A DNA stretch of 64,000 nt, from the NCBI GenBank assembly GCA_017794705.1, contig CP051235.1, positions 2,171,010-2,235,009 on the forward strand. Reading direction: 5' to 3'. Positions 11,513 to 21,013 of this stretch are shown here, piece by piece. Source of the stretch: Devosia sp. (lineage in GTDB: Bacteria; Pseudomonadota; Alphaproteobacteria; Rhizobiales; Devosiaceae). The notes under the pieces are model-generated. The model did no database searches. It was given only the letters and a program-made list of their open reading frames with translations, and had not been told where the DNA came from. A program made the translations under genes and the position numbers. The first letter of the stretch is position 1. Each line of letters begins with the position of its first letter.

Positions 11513-11995
11513 TCAGACGCGATGATAGGGGTGGCCGGACAGAATGGTCGTGGCGCGATAGAGCTGCTCGGCGAGCAGGACGCGAACCAGCTGATGCGGC
11601 CAGGTCAGGCCGGAAAAGCTGAGAACCAGGTTGGCCGTCTGCCGCACCGGCCTGTCGAGCCCGTCGGGACCCCCGATGATGAAGCCCATGGCCTTGCGCC
11701 CGGCATCCCGTTCCGTGCCCACAAGGCGGGCAAATTCTTCACTTGAGAAGGATTTGCCGCGCTCGTCGAGCACGACCCTGAAACAGTCTTCAGGCAGGGC
11801 GCCGGCCAGGTGACCGGCCTCTTCAGACTTGCGCTGTTCGGGGCGCTGGGCGCGGGACTCGCTGAATTCGGAAATGTCAAAGCCACTGAGGCCAAGCTGG
11901 CGTCCGCCGGCGCGGGCGCGGTCGAGATAGCGGGCGACAAGGTCCCGCTCCGGGCCTGATTTCATGCGCCCGATGGCAGAAATGACAATGTGCAC
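11513..11995 (-). CDS. rlmH: 23S rRNA pseudouridine-1915 N3-methyltransferase
   Basis: 160 residues from a GTG start; the family N-terminus VHIVISAIGRMKSGPERDL begins there, with AAGG just upstream, and longer in-frame extensions would enter rsfS. RlmH is a SPOUT-fold enzyme that methylates pseudouridine 1915 in helix 69 of 23S rRNA on assembled 70S ribosomes. SPOUT hallmarks are present: FIIGGPDGL for AdoMet binding in the knot and the C-terminal LLAEQLYRA...GHPYHR. It follows rsfS by 8 bp, the common arrangement. Confidence 0.96.
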   Translation of the reverse strand: MHIVISAIGRMKSGPERDLVARYLDRARAGGRQLGLSGFDISEFSESRAQRPEQRKSEEAGHLAGALPEDCFRVVLDERGKSFSSEEFARLVGTERDAGRKAMGFIIGGPDGLDRPVRQTANLVLSFSGLTWPHQLVRVLLAEQLYRATTILSGHPYHRV

Positions 11996-12003
11996 GCCTT
12001 GCT

Positions 12004-12405
12004 CTAGTGGACTTCGGCAGGCATGTCGGTCTGCCACATCTTTTCCAGATTGTAGAAGTCGCGGACTTCAGGGCGGAAGATGTGGATGATGACGTCGCCG
12101 GCATCGACCAGAACCCAGTCGCAACCGGTCAGGCCCTCAACGCGCGGGGTGCCGAAACCGCCGTTCTTGAGGGCGCGGGTCAACTGGTCGGCCATGGCAC
12201 CCACGTGGCGGTGCGAACGGCCGGAAGTGACCACCATATGGTCGGACATGGGCGACTTGCCCGTCATGTCGATGGCAACGGTATTCTCGGCCTTGGCGTC
12301 ATCAAGGCTCTCGAGCACGAGATCAATCATATTTTGCCTGGTTAGTGATGAAGAGGGTGATGCCGACGGAGTTTCGGGCCGTTGCTTGCGCGCTTTGGTC
12401 GCCAT
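12004..12405 (-). CDS. rsfS: Ribosomal silencing factor RsfS
   Basis: 133 residues. The ATG at 12405 has GAGG upstream and is preferred over an adjacent in-frame TTG. RsfS binds ribosomal protein L14 and blocks 30S-50S joining when nutrients are scarce. The core domain is recognisable by KAENTVAIDMTGKSPMSDHMVV and GCDWVLVDAGDVIIHIF, with the terminal YNLEKMW helix. The first 25 residues form a Ser/Lys-rich tail, longer than in many homologues. It lies between nadD and rlmH, as in most bacteria. Confidence 0.95.
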   Translation of the reverse strand: MATKARKQRPETPSASPSSSLTRQNMIDLVLESLDDAKAENTVAIDMTGKSPMSDHMVVTSGRSHRHVGAMADQLTRALKNGGFGTPRVEGLTGCDWVLVDAGDVIIHIFRPEVRDFYNLEKMWQTDMPAEVH

Positions 12406-12571
12406 CAACCAATCAACCTCACGTGTTCGTTGCGGAACAGGGCCAAGGCAGGATCGGCGATTTGGACTGCTGGTCTCAAATGTATTGAGGTCACTCGTAG
12501 CGTGAACGGCAAATCAATCGACTTTCATAATATGCGCCTCAATCGGGCGGGTTTCAACAAGTTTGGTGTGA

Positions 12572-13216
12572 CTATTTTGTGTCGCCGCCGGCAGCGGGCG
12601 AAGAACTGGCCCTGAGGGCGGTCGAGGACAGGGCCGACATCAGCCCGTTGAGATAGACCCAGGCCGGGGCCTTCTGGTCGGGCAAGATCTCGGCATCAGT
12701 CTCATCGATCCGAAAGCGCGCAAGGGTTCGCGCAGCGGGAGAGAATGGTGCGCGGCGTGACGATCCGGGCCGGACATAGATGGCCATGGGCATCAGATCG
12801 GCGATCTCGCGCCAGCGTTCCCACAGGTGAAAGCTGCGCAGACTGTCGGCCCCCATGATCCAGACAAAGCGCCGGTCGGGCAGGGTTTCGGTCAGGAATT
12901 TCAGCGTGTCGTACGTGTAGCGGAAGCCATGTTCGGCCTCAAAGCCGGTGGCATAGACGCGCGGCAGTTCAATCAATTTGCGGGCGGCGGCGATACGATC
13001 GGCCAGCGGGGCCAATTGCTTGTGGTCCTTCAGCGGATTGCCGGGGGTGACCAGCCACCAGACCGCATCAAGCTGCAGGCGCTTGAGTACCTGCTGGGAG
13101 ACCAGCCGGTGCCCTTCATGCGGCGGGTTGAAACTGCCACCAAACAGGCCGATGCGCATGCCCGAGGCAGAAGGCGGCAAGGCGGTGGGCCCGTGTATCT
13201 CGTTGATTGTGGTCAT
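12572..13216 (-). CDS. nadD: Nicotinate-nucleotide adenylyltransferase
   Basis: 214 residues. The enzyme transfers AMP from ATP to nicotinate mononucleotide in NAD synthesis. The nucleotidyltransferase signature GLFGGSFNPPHEGH is at about residues 23-36 and the second motif appears as LSSTALR near the C-terminus. The first ATG directly abuts the proA stop; a second ATG (13159) just before the nucleotide-binding loop is an alternative start. Order proA-nadD-rsfS-rlmH is conserved in Hyphomicrobiales. Confidence 0.95.
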   Translation of the reverse strand: MTTINEIHGPTALPPSASGMRIGLFGGSFNPPHEGHRLVSQQVLKRLQLDAVWWLVTPGNPLKDHKQLAPLADRIAAARKLIELPRVYATGFEAEHGFRYTYDTLKFLTETLPDRRFVWIMGADSLRSFHLWERWREIADLMPMAIYVRPGSSRRAPFSPAARTLARFRIDETDAEILPDQKAPAWVYLNGLMSALSSTALRASSSPAAGGDTK

Positions 13217-14506
13217 TCAGGGCCGGGTCTGACCGTTTCCAAGCACCAGATATTTGAAGCTGGTCAGTTGTTCGAGCCCGACCGGTCCACGGGCATGCAT
13301 CTTGCCGGTGGCGATGCCGATTTCGGCGCCCATACCGAACTCGCCGCCATCGGCGAACTGGGTGGAGGCATTGTGCAGCAGAATAGCGCTGTCGACGCGG
13401 GCGAAGAACCTGTCACGAGCCGCCTCGTCTTCGGCGATGATGGCCTCGGTATGGTGCGAGGAGAAAGTCTCAATATGCTCGATAGCCGCATCGAGGCTGT
13501 CGACGATCTTCACCGCGATGATCGGCTCACCATACTCGGTGGTCCAGTCCGCTTCGGTGACCGGCACCACCTCACTTGCGTACCTCATGACCTGTTCATC
13601 GCCCCTTATCTCGCATCCGGCGCCTTGTAGCGCCGCAAGGATGGCGGGCAGGTGTGTTGCGGCAATGTCCTTGTGGATCAACAAGGTTTCGGCGGCGCCA
13701 CAGATTGAGGTACGGCGCATCTTTGCGTTCAGCGTGACGTCCACCGCCATGTCGCGATCGGCGGATCTGTCGACATAGACGTGACAGATGCCTTCAAGGT
13801 GCGCAAAGACGGGCACGCGGGCCTCGGACTGGACGCGGCCGACCAGCCCCTTGCCGCCGCGCGGTACGATAACGTCGATGGCGCCGTTCAGACCCTTGAG
13901 CATTTCACCCACCGCGGCGCGGTCTGTGGTGGGGACGATCTGCACTGCAGTTTCGGGCAGACCGGCGGCCTTCAGCCCCTTGATGAAGGCGGCATGGATG
14001 GCGCGGGAGGAATAAAAACTGTCCGAGCCACCGCGCAGGATGGCGGCATTTCCGGACTTGAGGCAGAGCGCCGCCGCATCGGCGGTGACATTGGGGCGGC
14101 TTTCGAAAATGACGCCGATGACGCCAAGCGGGGTGCGGACGCGTTTGATGTGGAGACCCGAGGGGACATCCCATTCAGCGATCGTGTCACCGACGGGATC
14201 GGGCAGCGCCGCGATGGCCCGCAAGCCTTCGATGATCGCGTCGATGCGGGTGTCATTGAGTTCGAGCCGGTCGAGGAAAGAGCCGGAAAGTCCGCTCGAC
14301 TTGCCGGCTGTCATGTCCTTTTCATTGGCGGCGAGAATGGTCCGACGATCCGTATCCAGCGCATCTGCAGCGGCCAGAAGCGCCTTGTTCTTGGCTTCGG
14401 TTGCAGCGCTGGCCAGAACCCGGGCAGCAGCGCGGGCATGCTTTCCCAGCCCCAGCATCTGAGCGGTGATGTCGTCCTGTTTAACGGCGGTGGAGACGGC
14501 ACTCAT
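13217..14506 (-). CDS. proA: Glutamate-5-semialdehyde dehydrogenase (gamma-glutamyl phosphate reductase)
   Basis: 429 residues. ProA reduces gamma-glutamyl phosphate to the semialdehyde with NADPH, the second step of proline synthesis. The aldehyde-dehydrogenase fold is full length, with the catalytic Cys in [11 protein letters not shown] and the family blocks [21 protein letters not shown] and [12 protein letters not shown]. It lies 9 bp downstream of proB, so the two enzymes that handle the unstable intermediate are co-translated. Confidence 0.98.
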   Translation of the reverse strand: MSAVSTAVKQDDITAQMLGLGKHARAAARVLASAATEAKNKALLAAADALDTDRRTILAANEKDMTAGKSSGLSGSFLDRLELNDTRIDAIIEGLRAIAALPDPVGDTIAEWDVPSGLHIKRVRTPLGVIGVIFESRPNVTADAAALCLKSGNAAILRGGSDSFYSSRAIHAAFIKGLKAAGLPETAVQIVPTTDRAAVGEMLKGLNGAIDVIVPRGGKGLVGRVQSEARVPVFAHLEGICHVYVDRSADRDMAVDVTLNAKMRRTSICGAAETLLIHKDIAATHLPAILAALQGAGCEIRGDEQVMRYASEVVPVTEADWTTEYGEPIIAVKIVDSLDAAIEHIETFSSHHTEAIIAEDEAARDRFFARVDSAILLHNASTQFADGGEFGMGAEIGIATGKMHARGPVGLEQLTSFKYLVLGNGQTRP

Positions 14507-14515
14507 GATCGTTTC

Positions 14516-15670
14516 TCATTCATCCGTTTGTGTGCCGGCGGCCAGCAGCACCAGATTGTCGGCATGGACCAATTCGGTCCGGCTCAGTTCGCCGAACATG
14601 GTGGAGATGACCTTGCTCTGCTTGCCCTTGGCGAGATCGGCCTCTTCCCGGTTCATGCCGGCCAGACCCCGGGCCACTTCGGTGCCATCGGGCGCGACAA
14701 TAGAGACTGCATCGCCGCGTGAAAAGTCGCCGGAGACCTTTGTGACCCCGATGGGCAACAGGCTCTTGCCGCGCGCGAGGGCCTGGGCGGCACCGGCATC
14801 AATGTGGATCTTTCCGGCGACATCGAGCGTCCCAAGAATCCAGCGCTTGCGGGCGGCGGCCGGGCTCTGCCTTGCGGTGAACAGGGTGTGCCGGGCGCCA
14901 TTGGCAATGGCGCTGATCGGGTGCGGTTCCGTGCCTTTGGCGATGATCATCGAGGTGCCGGACTGGGTGGCGATCTTGCCCGCCTCAATCTTGGTGGTCA
15001 TGCCGCCGCGCGACAGATGGCTGGCCGCACCACCTGCCATGGCCTCGATCTCCGGCGTGATCGCCTTGACGAGAGGCAGGTGATTGGCATTGGCGTTGGT
15101 GTCGGGCGGGGCGTCGTAAAGACCGTCAACATCGGACAAGAGGATTAGGCAGTCGGACGAGATCATCGCGGCGACGCGGGCAGAGAGCCGGTCGTTGTCG
15201 CCATAGCGGATTTCCGAGGTGGCGACGCTGTCATTTTCATTGATGATCGGCACTGCCCCGAGCGCCAAAAGCGTGCCGATTGTCGAACGGGCATTGATGA
15301 AATGACGGCGTTCTTCGGTGATGTTCGGGGTCAGCAGAATCTGGCCGGTGATCACATCATGCTCGGCCAGTGCATCGCGCCAGGCCTGGCTGAGGGCGAT
15401 CTGGCCCACGCTGGCGGCGGCCTGGATCTGATCAAGCGGCAGGTTGCGGGCGGTCAGCCCCAGAATGCGGCGGCCAAGCGAAATCGCCCCCGAAGAGACG
15501 ATCAGCACCTCGGTGCCTTCCGCCTTGAGCGCGGCGATGTCGGCGGCGAGGCTGTTCAGCCATTCGGCGCGCAACTTTCCGGTCCGGGCGTCGACCAGAA
15601 GGGCCGATCCGATCTTGATGGTCAGGCGCTGGAAACCCGCCAGCGGACTGGTGCTGGTCAGGGCCGCCAT
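14516..15670 (-). CDS. proB: Glutamate 5-kinase
   Basis: 384 residues: an amino-acid kinase domain (about 1-265) and a C-terminal PUA domain (about 285-365, with [10 protein letters not shown]...[20 protein letters not shown]). It phosphorylates glutamate in the first step of proline synthesis, usually feedback-inhibited by proline. Motifs seen include [29 protein letters not shown] and GGMTTKIEA. The start overlaps the end of obgE by 13 bp, so it is likely on the same message as the upstream GTPase gene. Confidence 0.98.
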   Translation of the reverse strand: MAALTSTSPLAGFQRLTIKIGSALLVDARTGKLRAEWLNSLAADIAALKAEGTEVLIVSSGAISLGRRILGLTARNLPLDQIQAAASVGQIALSQAWRDALAEHDVITGQILLTPNITEERRHFINARSTIGTLLALGAVPIINENDSVATSEIRYGDNDRLSARVAAMISSDCLILLSDVDGLYDAPPDTNANANHLPLVKAITPEIEAMAGGAASHLSRGGMTTKIEAGKIATQSGTSMIIAKGTEPHPISAIANGARHTLFTARQSPAAARKRWILGTLDVAGKIHIDAGAAQALARGKSLLPIGVTKVSGDFSRGDAVSIVAPDGTEVARGLAGMNREEADLAKGKQSKVISTMFGELSRTELVHADNLVLLAAGTQTDE

Positions 15671-16701
15671 GGCTCGGCTTCCTTGATCTTTTCCACCTCG
15701 TCGCGTTCGGCCCGGTTCTTGTCGAGCACCTTGAGAACAGCAAAGAGTACCTGGTCAACATTGGTGTTGGTGGCGGCGGACGCCTGCATCAACTCGCCGG
15801 TGACCAGTGGTTTCAGCACTTTCAGCTTGTCCTTGACCTCGTCGTCGGTCAGCGCGTCGATCTTGTTGAGCACTGTGAGTTCGTGTTTTTCGGCAAGCCC
15901 GTGACCATAGGCGACAAGTTCGTCGCGGATGGTCGTGTAGGCGGCGGCAACGTCTTCCTGGGTCCCGTCAATCAAGTGGACCAGCACGCCGCAGCGTTCC
16001 ACATGGCCGAGGAAATGGTCGCCCAGCCCGTGACCTTCATGAGCGCCCTCAATGATGCCGGGAATGTCGGCCAGCACGAAATCGCGTCCGCCGATGCGCA
16101 CCACGCCAAGGTTGGGGTGAAGCGTGGTGAACGGATAGTCGGCGATCTTGGGCCTGGCAGCGGAGACGGCGCTCAAAAAGGTCGACTTGCCGGCATTGGG
16201 AAGGCCGACCAGACCAGCGTCTGCGATCAGCTTCAGGCGCAGCCAGATGGCCTTTTCCTCACCGGGCAGCCCGGGGTTGGCATGGCGCGGCGCCTGATTG
16301 GTGGGGGACTTGAAATGGGCGTTGCCGAAACCGCCATTGCCGCCCTCGAGCAGTTTGATGCACTGGCCGACATAGGTGAGATCTGCGATCAGGGTTTCGC
16401 CATCTTCCTCGAACACCTGGGTGCCCACCGGTACGCGCAGGGTGACGTCTGCGCCCTTGGCTCCCGACCGGTCCGAACCCATGCCGTGAATGCCGGTACC
16501 GGCGCGGAAGTGCTGCTGGTAGCGGAAATCGATAAGCGTGTTCAGCCCGTCGGCGCATTCGACATAGACGTCGCCGCCCTTGCCGCCGTCGCCTCCGTTG
16601 GGGCCGCCGAATTCGACATATTTCTCACGGCGAAAGGCAACCGCCCCGGCACCACCATTGCCGGAGCGGATATAGACCTTGGCTTCGTCGAGAAACTTCA
16701 T
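15658..16701 (-). CDS. obgE: Obg-family GTPase (ribosome assembly)
   Basis: 347 residues. The N-terminal Gly-rich OBG domain (residues 1-160; [32 protein letters not shown]) is followed by a G domain with P-loop [11 protein letters not shown], the DIPG G3 motif and the NKID G4 motif. ObgE assists 50S subunit assembly and links it to the stringent response. Its usual neighbours rpmA and rplU are upstream, here separated by two acetyltransferase genes and a terminator. Confidence 0.98.
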   Translation of the reverse strand: MKFLDEAKVYIRSGNGGAGAVAFRREKYVEFGGPNGGDGGKGGDVYVECADGLNTLIDFRYQQHFRAGTGIHGMGSDRSGAKGADVTLRVPVGTQVFEEDGETLIADLTYVGQCIKLLEGGNGGFGNAHFKSPTNQAPRHANPGLPGEEKAIWLRLKLIADAGLVGLPNAGKSTFLSAVSAARPKIADYPFTTLHPNLGVVRIGGRDFVLADIPGIIEGAHEGHGLGDHFLGHVERCGVLVHLIDGTQEDVAAAYTTIRDELVAYGHGLAEKHELTVLNKIDALTDDEVKDKLKVLKPLVTGELMQASAATNTNVDQVLFAVLKVLDKNRAERDEVEKIKEAEPWRP

Positions 16702-16728
16702 GGATTCGGTCCCGCGGTACGCGTTTGA

Positions 16729-17304
16729 TCAGCCTTGAAAATCAAGGCTTTCAAAATCCTCGCGCGTCAGCTCGGTGTCGATATGTTCCACATTGACGCC
16801 GCGCGCAAGGCAGAACACTTCCGAACGGCCGGATTCAACAAAGCCGAACTTATACTGAACTGCCAGCGAGGCCATGTTGAAATGGAACACGCCGGAGCGG
16901 ATCGACTGGGCTGATGTGGTGCCAAAGAACCTGTGCAGCGCCGCACGGACCGCTTCTGTCATGTAGCCGTGGCCCCAATAGGGTTCGCCCAGCCAGTAAC
17001 CGAGCACCGTCTCGCCGCCATCGCGGTGGAAGCCGACCGTGCCGATGACGCCATCTGCCTCGGTGGTGATCAGCCACGCCATTTCATGCGGGTCGTTGGT
17101 CGCCACCTTGAGCGGCAGCCAGGCGGCCGTGTCTGCTTCGGTGAAGGGCAGGCGAACCCGGGCGAGATTACCGGCAACGTTGAAATTGTTGAGCAGGTCG
17201 GCAAGCCGCGGTGCGTCGGCCAGTTCGGGCCGGCGCAGCACGAGGCGTGCCGTTTCGATCGGTGGTTGCGTATCGTTTGCAAACAGGTTTTCAGCAGTGC
17301 TCAT
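16729..17304 (-). CDS. GNAT family N-acetyltransferase (RimJ/RimL type)
   Basis: 191 residues from an ATG that overlaps the upstream gene's stop (ATGA); a longer frame would run into that gene. The pattern IETARLVLRRPELADAPRLADLL and the acetyl-CoA loop region YWLGEPYWGHGYMTEAVRAAL identify the RimJ/RimL branch, whose known members acetylate ribosomal proteins or small molecules. The substrate is unknown. The gene is a likely paralogue of its neighbour at 17301-17843, sharing the GYWLGEPYWGHG block. Confidence 0.9.
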   Translation of the reverse strand: MSTAENLFANDTQPPIETARLVLRRPELADAPRLADLLNNFNVAGNLARVRLPFTEADTAAWLPLKVATNDPHEMAWLITTEADGVIGTVGFHRDGGETVLGYWLGEPYWGHGYMTEAVRAALHRFFGTTSAQSIRSGVFHFNMASLAVQYKFGFVESGRSEVFCLARGVNVEHIDTELTREDFESLDFQG

Positions 17305-17843
17305 AGTGTTTGTCCTCCTGCCAGTTCCATGAAGGTCACCGGCACCCCGATATTGGGTCCACAATTATCAATTCGCTCTTCAACTTCCAAAAATCCCGTC
17401 TTCACCAGTACGCGGCGCGAACCAAGGTTTGACGACAGGGCGCGGGAATAAAATGTCAGGCTCGAATCAATCGCCCGCGCCGCACCGATGACAGCAATAG
17501 CGGCCTGTGTGGCAAAGCCATGACCCCAATAGGGTTCGCCGAGCCAATAGCCCAGTTCAGGTGCCCTTTCGCATTGAAGGTGCAATCCGATCACACCGAT
17601 GAACCTGCCGCCGTGAATGATGGCCCAGGCATGTTCTTCCTCCGTGCGCGCCAGATTGGTGATGAAATCGATTGCGTGTTCTTTCTCATAAGGATGCGGC
17701 AGGCGCGCCAGCACCCGGTAAATCTTTTCATTATTGGCCAGTTGCTGCATGGCTTCGGCATCGCCGAGGGCGGGTGCCCGCAGCAGCAGTTCAGGTGTCG
17801 ATATGGTGTCGGGCAGGGCCTGCCGCAATTCTTCAAGTGCCAT
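17301..17843 (-). CDS. GNAT family N-acetyltransferase, tandem paralogue
   Basis: 180 residues. N-terminal STPELLLRAPALGDAEAMQQL and the acetyl-CoA binding region LGYWLGEPYWGHGFATQAA place it with RimJ/RimL acetyltransferases. It shares that block almost exactly with the following gene, suggesting an old tandem duplication. It is downstream of the rpmA terminator, so it should have its own promoter. The acceptor is unknown; ribosomal protein acetylation is only a guess from the neighbourhood. Confidence 0.9.
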   Translation of the reverse strand: MALEELRQALPDTISTPELLLRAPALGDAEAMQQLANNEKIYRVLARLPHPYEKEHAIDFITNLARTEEEHAWAIIHGGRFIGVIGLHLQCERAPELGYWLGEPYWGHGFATQAAIAVIGAARAIDSSLTFYSRALSSNLGSRRVLVKTGFLEVEERIDNCGPNIGVPVTFMELAGGQTL

Positions 17844-17898
17844 TTTCGTCCTCCCGTCCGTTCAATCTGGCCGGACACGCCATTTGTTTTTGTCGCTT

Positions 17899-17935
17899 GC
17901 CCGAACCGAAGAACCGGTTTCCACTTCTGCTGGGC
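17899..17935 (-). repeat. Dispersed 37-bp repeat, copy 2
   Basis: Reverse-complement relative of 5606-5642 (29 of 37 positions), containing the AACCGGTT core. It lies in the gap between rpmA and the acetyltransferase genes, immediately beyond the rpmA terminator. Confidence 0.6.
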
Positions 17936-17943
17936 ACGCTCCG

Positions 17944-17980
17944 AAACAAAAAGGGGAGCCGGTGTTCCGGGCTCCCCTTG
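17944..17980 (-). terminator. Intrinsic terminator after rpmA
   Basis: Read on the minus strand: a 10-bp stem AAGGGGAGCC / GGCTCCCCTT with a 9-nt loop followed by TTTTTGTTT. It is downstream of rpmA and upstream of the acetyltransferase pair, so rplU-rpmA forms its own transcription unit. Confidence 0.85.
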
Positions 17981-18054
17981 GGTCTTTGGCGTTCTGGACT
18001 TTTGATCCTGCCGGGGAACTTATCGCACCGGCAAGATTTTGAGTTTCCTTGCCG

Positions 18055-18321
18055 TTATTCAGCCGCTTTCATCGGGGCTACGGATACGTAGGTGCGGCCA
18101 CCACGGGTGGTGGTGAAATTCACCTGGCCATCGACGAGTGCGAAGATCGTGTGATCCTTGCCCATGCCGACATTGTCGCCCGGATGCCACTTGGTGCCGC
18201 GCTGACGAATGATGATGTTGCCCGGAATGACGGCTTCGCCACCGAACTTCTTCACACCGAGACGGCGGCCAGCTGTGTCACGACCGTTGCGGGATGAACC
18301 GCCTGCTTTTTTATGTGCCAT
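18055..18321 (-). CDS. rpmA: 50S ribosomal protein L27
   Basis: 88 residues, the usual length. L27 reaches the peptidyl-transferase centre with its N-terminal tail. The start [20 protein letters not shown] and the block [21 protein letters not shown] are diagnostic. It follows rplU by 12 bp, the universal arrangement, and is closed by a strong terminator. Confidence 0.99.
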   Translation of the reverse strand: MAHKKAGGSSRNGRDTAGRRLGVKKFGGEAVIPGNIIIRQRGTKWHPGDNVGMGKDHTIFALVDGQVNFTTTRGGRTYVSVAPMKAAE

Positions 18322-18333
18322 GGTGCGTGCTCC

Positions 18334-18990
18334 TTATTTCGCGGCTTTGCCGGAGATCAGGTCTTTAGCCTGCTGGATCCAGCCTTCACGTTCAATACGA
18401 CCCTTGAAGTTGAGGCCCTCGTCAACGCGGGCGACATCTTCAGCGGTAAATTCAGCGATCTGCTTGAGGCTGGTGACGCCTTGGGCGTTCAGCTTCTTTT
18501 CAAGCGCCGGGCCGACGCCGGAGATCAATTTCAGATCATCGACGAAATCGGTGGCCGGTGCGGCGTCTGCTTTCTTCGCCGCGGCTTTCGGTGCGGCCTT
18601 CTTGGTCTCGGCCTTGGCTTCGGCTTTGGGAGCCTCGTCCTTCTTGGCAGCAGCCTTCTTTGCAGCAGGCTTCTTGCCGCCGGTCAGAATGTCGGTGACG
18701 CGCACAACAGTCAGGTCCTGGCGATGACCCGCGGTGCGGCGGTACTTCTGGCGGCGCTTCTTCTTGAAGACCTTGATCTTGGGGCCACGGGCCTGTTCGA
18801 CCAGTTCACCCACGACGGTGGCACCGTCAACCAGCGGCGCGCCGATGGTCACGTCAGCGCCGTTGCCGACCATGAGCACGTTGTCGAAGGTGATCGTGTC
18901 GCCGGCAGCTCCGTCGAGCTTTTCGATCTGGAGAATATCTTCAGCGGCAACTTTATACTGTTTGCCGCCTGTCTTGATGACTGCGAACAT
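18334..18990 (-). CDS. rplU: 50S ribosomal protein L21 with C-terminal helix-hairpin-helix extension
   Basis: 218 residues, about twice the usual L21. Residues 1-103 are canonical L21 ([33 protein letters not shown]). A Lys/Ala-rich linker (about 108-145) leads to a helix-hairpin-helix-like C-terminal domain ([21 protein letters not shown], then a second helix pair). Such extensions are known in alphaproteobacterial L21; the domain resembles nucleic-acid-binding HhH units, but its role is not established. First gene of the rplU-rpmA unit. Confidence 0.96.
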   Translation of the reverse strand: MFAVIKTGGKQYKVAAEDILQIEKLDGAAGDTITFDNVLMVGNGADVTIGAPLVDGATVVGELVEQARGPKIKVFKKKRRQKYRRTAGHRQDLTVVRVTDILTGGKKPAAKKAAAKKDEAPKAEAKAETKKAAPKAAAKKADAAPATDFVDDLKLISGVGPALEKKLNAQGVTSLKQIAEFTAEDVARVDEGLNFKGRIEREGWIQQAKDLISGKAAK

Positions 18991-19214
18991 TTTTCATTCC
19001 TGCGGGGCGTTGCCCCGTCCCATTCTGACCGCGCTTTACGGCGCCGAACCTTATGCACTTGGTGCAGGGCACGGACTTTGAGGGGTCGGAATGACCCGGG
19101 CCTCAAGCTGCGCTTTTGCAAAGAAAAGCTGCGCGCCGGTTGTCCGGCACGCAATTCGAGGCGGGTTATGCTGGCAAACGGCCCTTGAGTCAAGGGCTCG
19201 CGGGCAATTGGCCC

Positions 19215-19991
19215 TTATGCGTACCAGGGGCCGAAACGCACCTCGGTTGCGCCGCCGGCTTCATCGACCAGCGCCTTGAACTGTTCGATGTCGCTGTCGC
19301 GATAGTGGTAGGGGTAAACCACACCGGGCGCAAATTCGTTCACGGCACTTGCCGCCTGCTCAACGCTCATGGTGAAAGGCAGGAGCATGGGCACAAACGC
19401 GAGGTCGATGCCGGTCAGCGCCCGCATGGCCGGCACGTCTTCGGTATCACCGGCGATATAGACCCGTTGCCCACCAAGGCTGAACACGTATCCATTGTCG
19501 CGGCCCTCGGGGTGGTAGTTCAGCCGGTCTGGCGTTGTGTTGTAGGCAGGGATGGCATCAATCGCGAGGTCCATAATGGTGCCGCTTTCGCCGTTGGCGA
19601 GGGCTGTCGACTTGGCCTGAAGGTCGCCGGGCAACATGCCATGAACGGCCGGGTTGGTGACCAGCTGGGTGTTCTCGCCGGTCAGCGCCGCAAGCAGTTC
19701 GGCATTGTAATGGTCGCCATGCTCATGGGTCACGAGGATGATATCTGCCGGGGGCAGGCCCTCATACATGCCCGCATTCCCCACCGGGTCGGCATAGATC
19801 GTCAGGCCCGAAGTGACCAGGGCCAGACTGGCATGCGAGATCGGATAGATGGAAAGCTCGTCCCCGAGCATGTCGGGCTCGGCCATACTGTCTTCCTGCG
19901 CCTGGGCGCTCCAGGTGAAAGCCGAGGGCAGAAGTGGCGCCGCCAGCGCCGCCGTGCCCAGCGACAAAGTCTGTCGTCTCGTCAATGTCAT
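19215..19991 (-). CDS. Tat-exported metallo-beta-lactamase-fold hydrolase
   Basis: 258 residues. The N-terminus TRRQTLSLGTAALAAPLLPS carries a twin-arginine type signal with cleavage near SAQAQ. The mature part has the metal-binding motif THEHGDHYNAE and the later YIAGDTEDVPAM, typical of UlaG-like metallo-hydrolases. It probably acts in the periplasm, consistent with Tat export of a metal-loaded fold. The substrate cannot be told from sequence. It stands alone between rplU and tRNA-Ser. Confidence 0.88.
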   Translation of the reverse strand: MTLTRRQTLSLGTAALAAPLLPSAFTWSAQAQEDSMAEPDMLGDELSIYPISHASLALVTSGLTIYADPVGNAGMYEGLPPADIILVTHEHGDHYNAELLAALTGENTQLVTNPAVHGMLPGDLQAKSTALANGESGTIMDLAIDAIPAYNTTPDRLNYHPEGRDNGYVFSLGGQRVYIAGDTEDVPAMRALTGIDLAFVPMLLPFTMSVEQAASAVNEFAPGVVYPYHYRDSDIEQFKALVDEAGGATEVRFGPWYA

Positions 19992-20248
19992 TTTGTCCTC
20001 CAGGTTTCAGGGGTGGTTGGACTGCCTGTCCGCCCCCCACCTTAGTGGCCATTCGAGCCAGAATGTGCCGGCTCACCAAGGTTTGAAGTGACCTGTTCCG
20101 GACGGCCGATGACGGCAAGTTGCCGCCGCCTGCCTGCAGGAAATTTCACGGCATCAACTCGTTGCAAGCGCGTGTTCACTGTGCCATAAGCCGCTCGGCC
20201 TGATCGACCGGCCGCCCGTCACAGGGCGCGCTGCAGACCTTATGAGAC

Positions 20249-20514
<266 letters not shown>

Positions 20515-21013
20515 CGGCTGATCGGCCTACCAATGCATTCACATCCGGATCGCGAAAGAGGCAAGATTCTCGTGATTGCGTTGGCAATATTCCACCCTGG
20601 TTGAGGGATGCTGCCTTCAATACGTGGAAAAATATCCAGTCGGTCTCAAGGCATAAGCCTGAGCCGCAACGGTCGACGAACAAGCACCTGCGGTACCATG
20701 ATCATCAACTCCTGGCCTATCGAAAGCGCAAAACCCGCATCGAACCATACGCATTTTTAGAGGCAAACTCGCCCCTCTCAACAGATTATATGAACGTTCG
20801 CACTGCAGGGCTCATTCGACAGGGAATGCGATCGCCGGCGTTTTCAGATCTGACAAGGGCCAAACTCCATGGCGCAGCAACCGGTAGAAGCATGTCTTCG
20901 AGGCGGCGACCAGTAGAGGAAAGGCTTCCTACCCTGTTGTCCGCCCGTCACATTTGCATTTCACACTTGAATTGCAAATACTCCCGCAGTGATCACTAAG
21001 GGGGACAAGAGTC
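20515..21013. other. Non-coding stretch between repeat copy 1 and the lyase gene
   Basis: No convincing gene. A 132-residue open frame (20601-20999, plus) has no recognisable domain and poor composition. The first 100 bases weakly resemble 23609-23725, as if the tandem unit continued and then decayed. Confidence 0.5.

Noticed and set aside
20601..20999. 132-residue plus-strand ORF before the lyase gene
   Set aside because: No domain, poor start context, and it lies in decayed repeat DNA.
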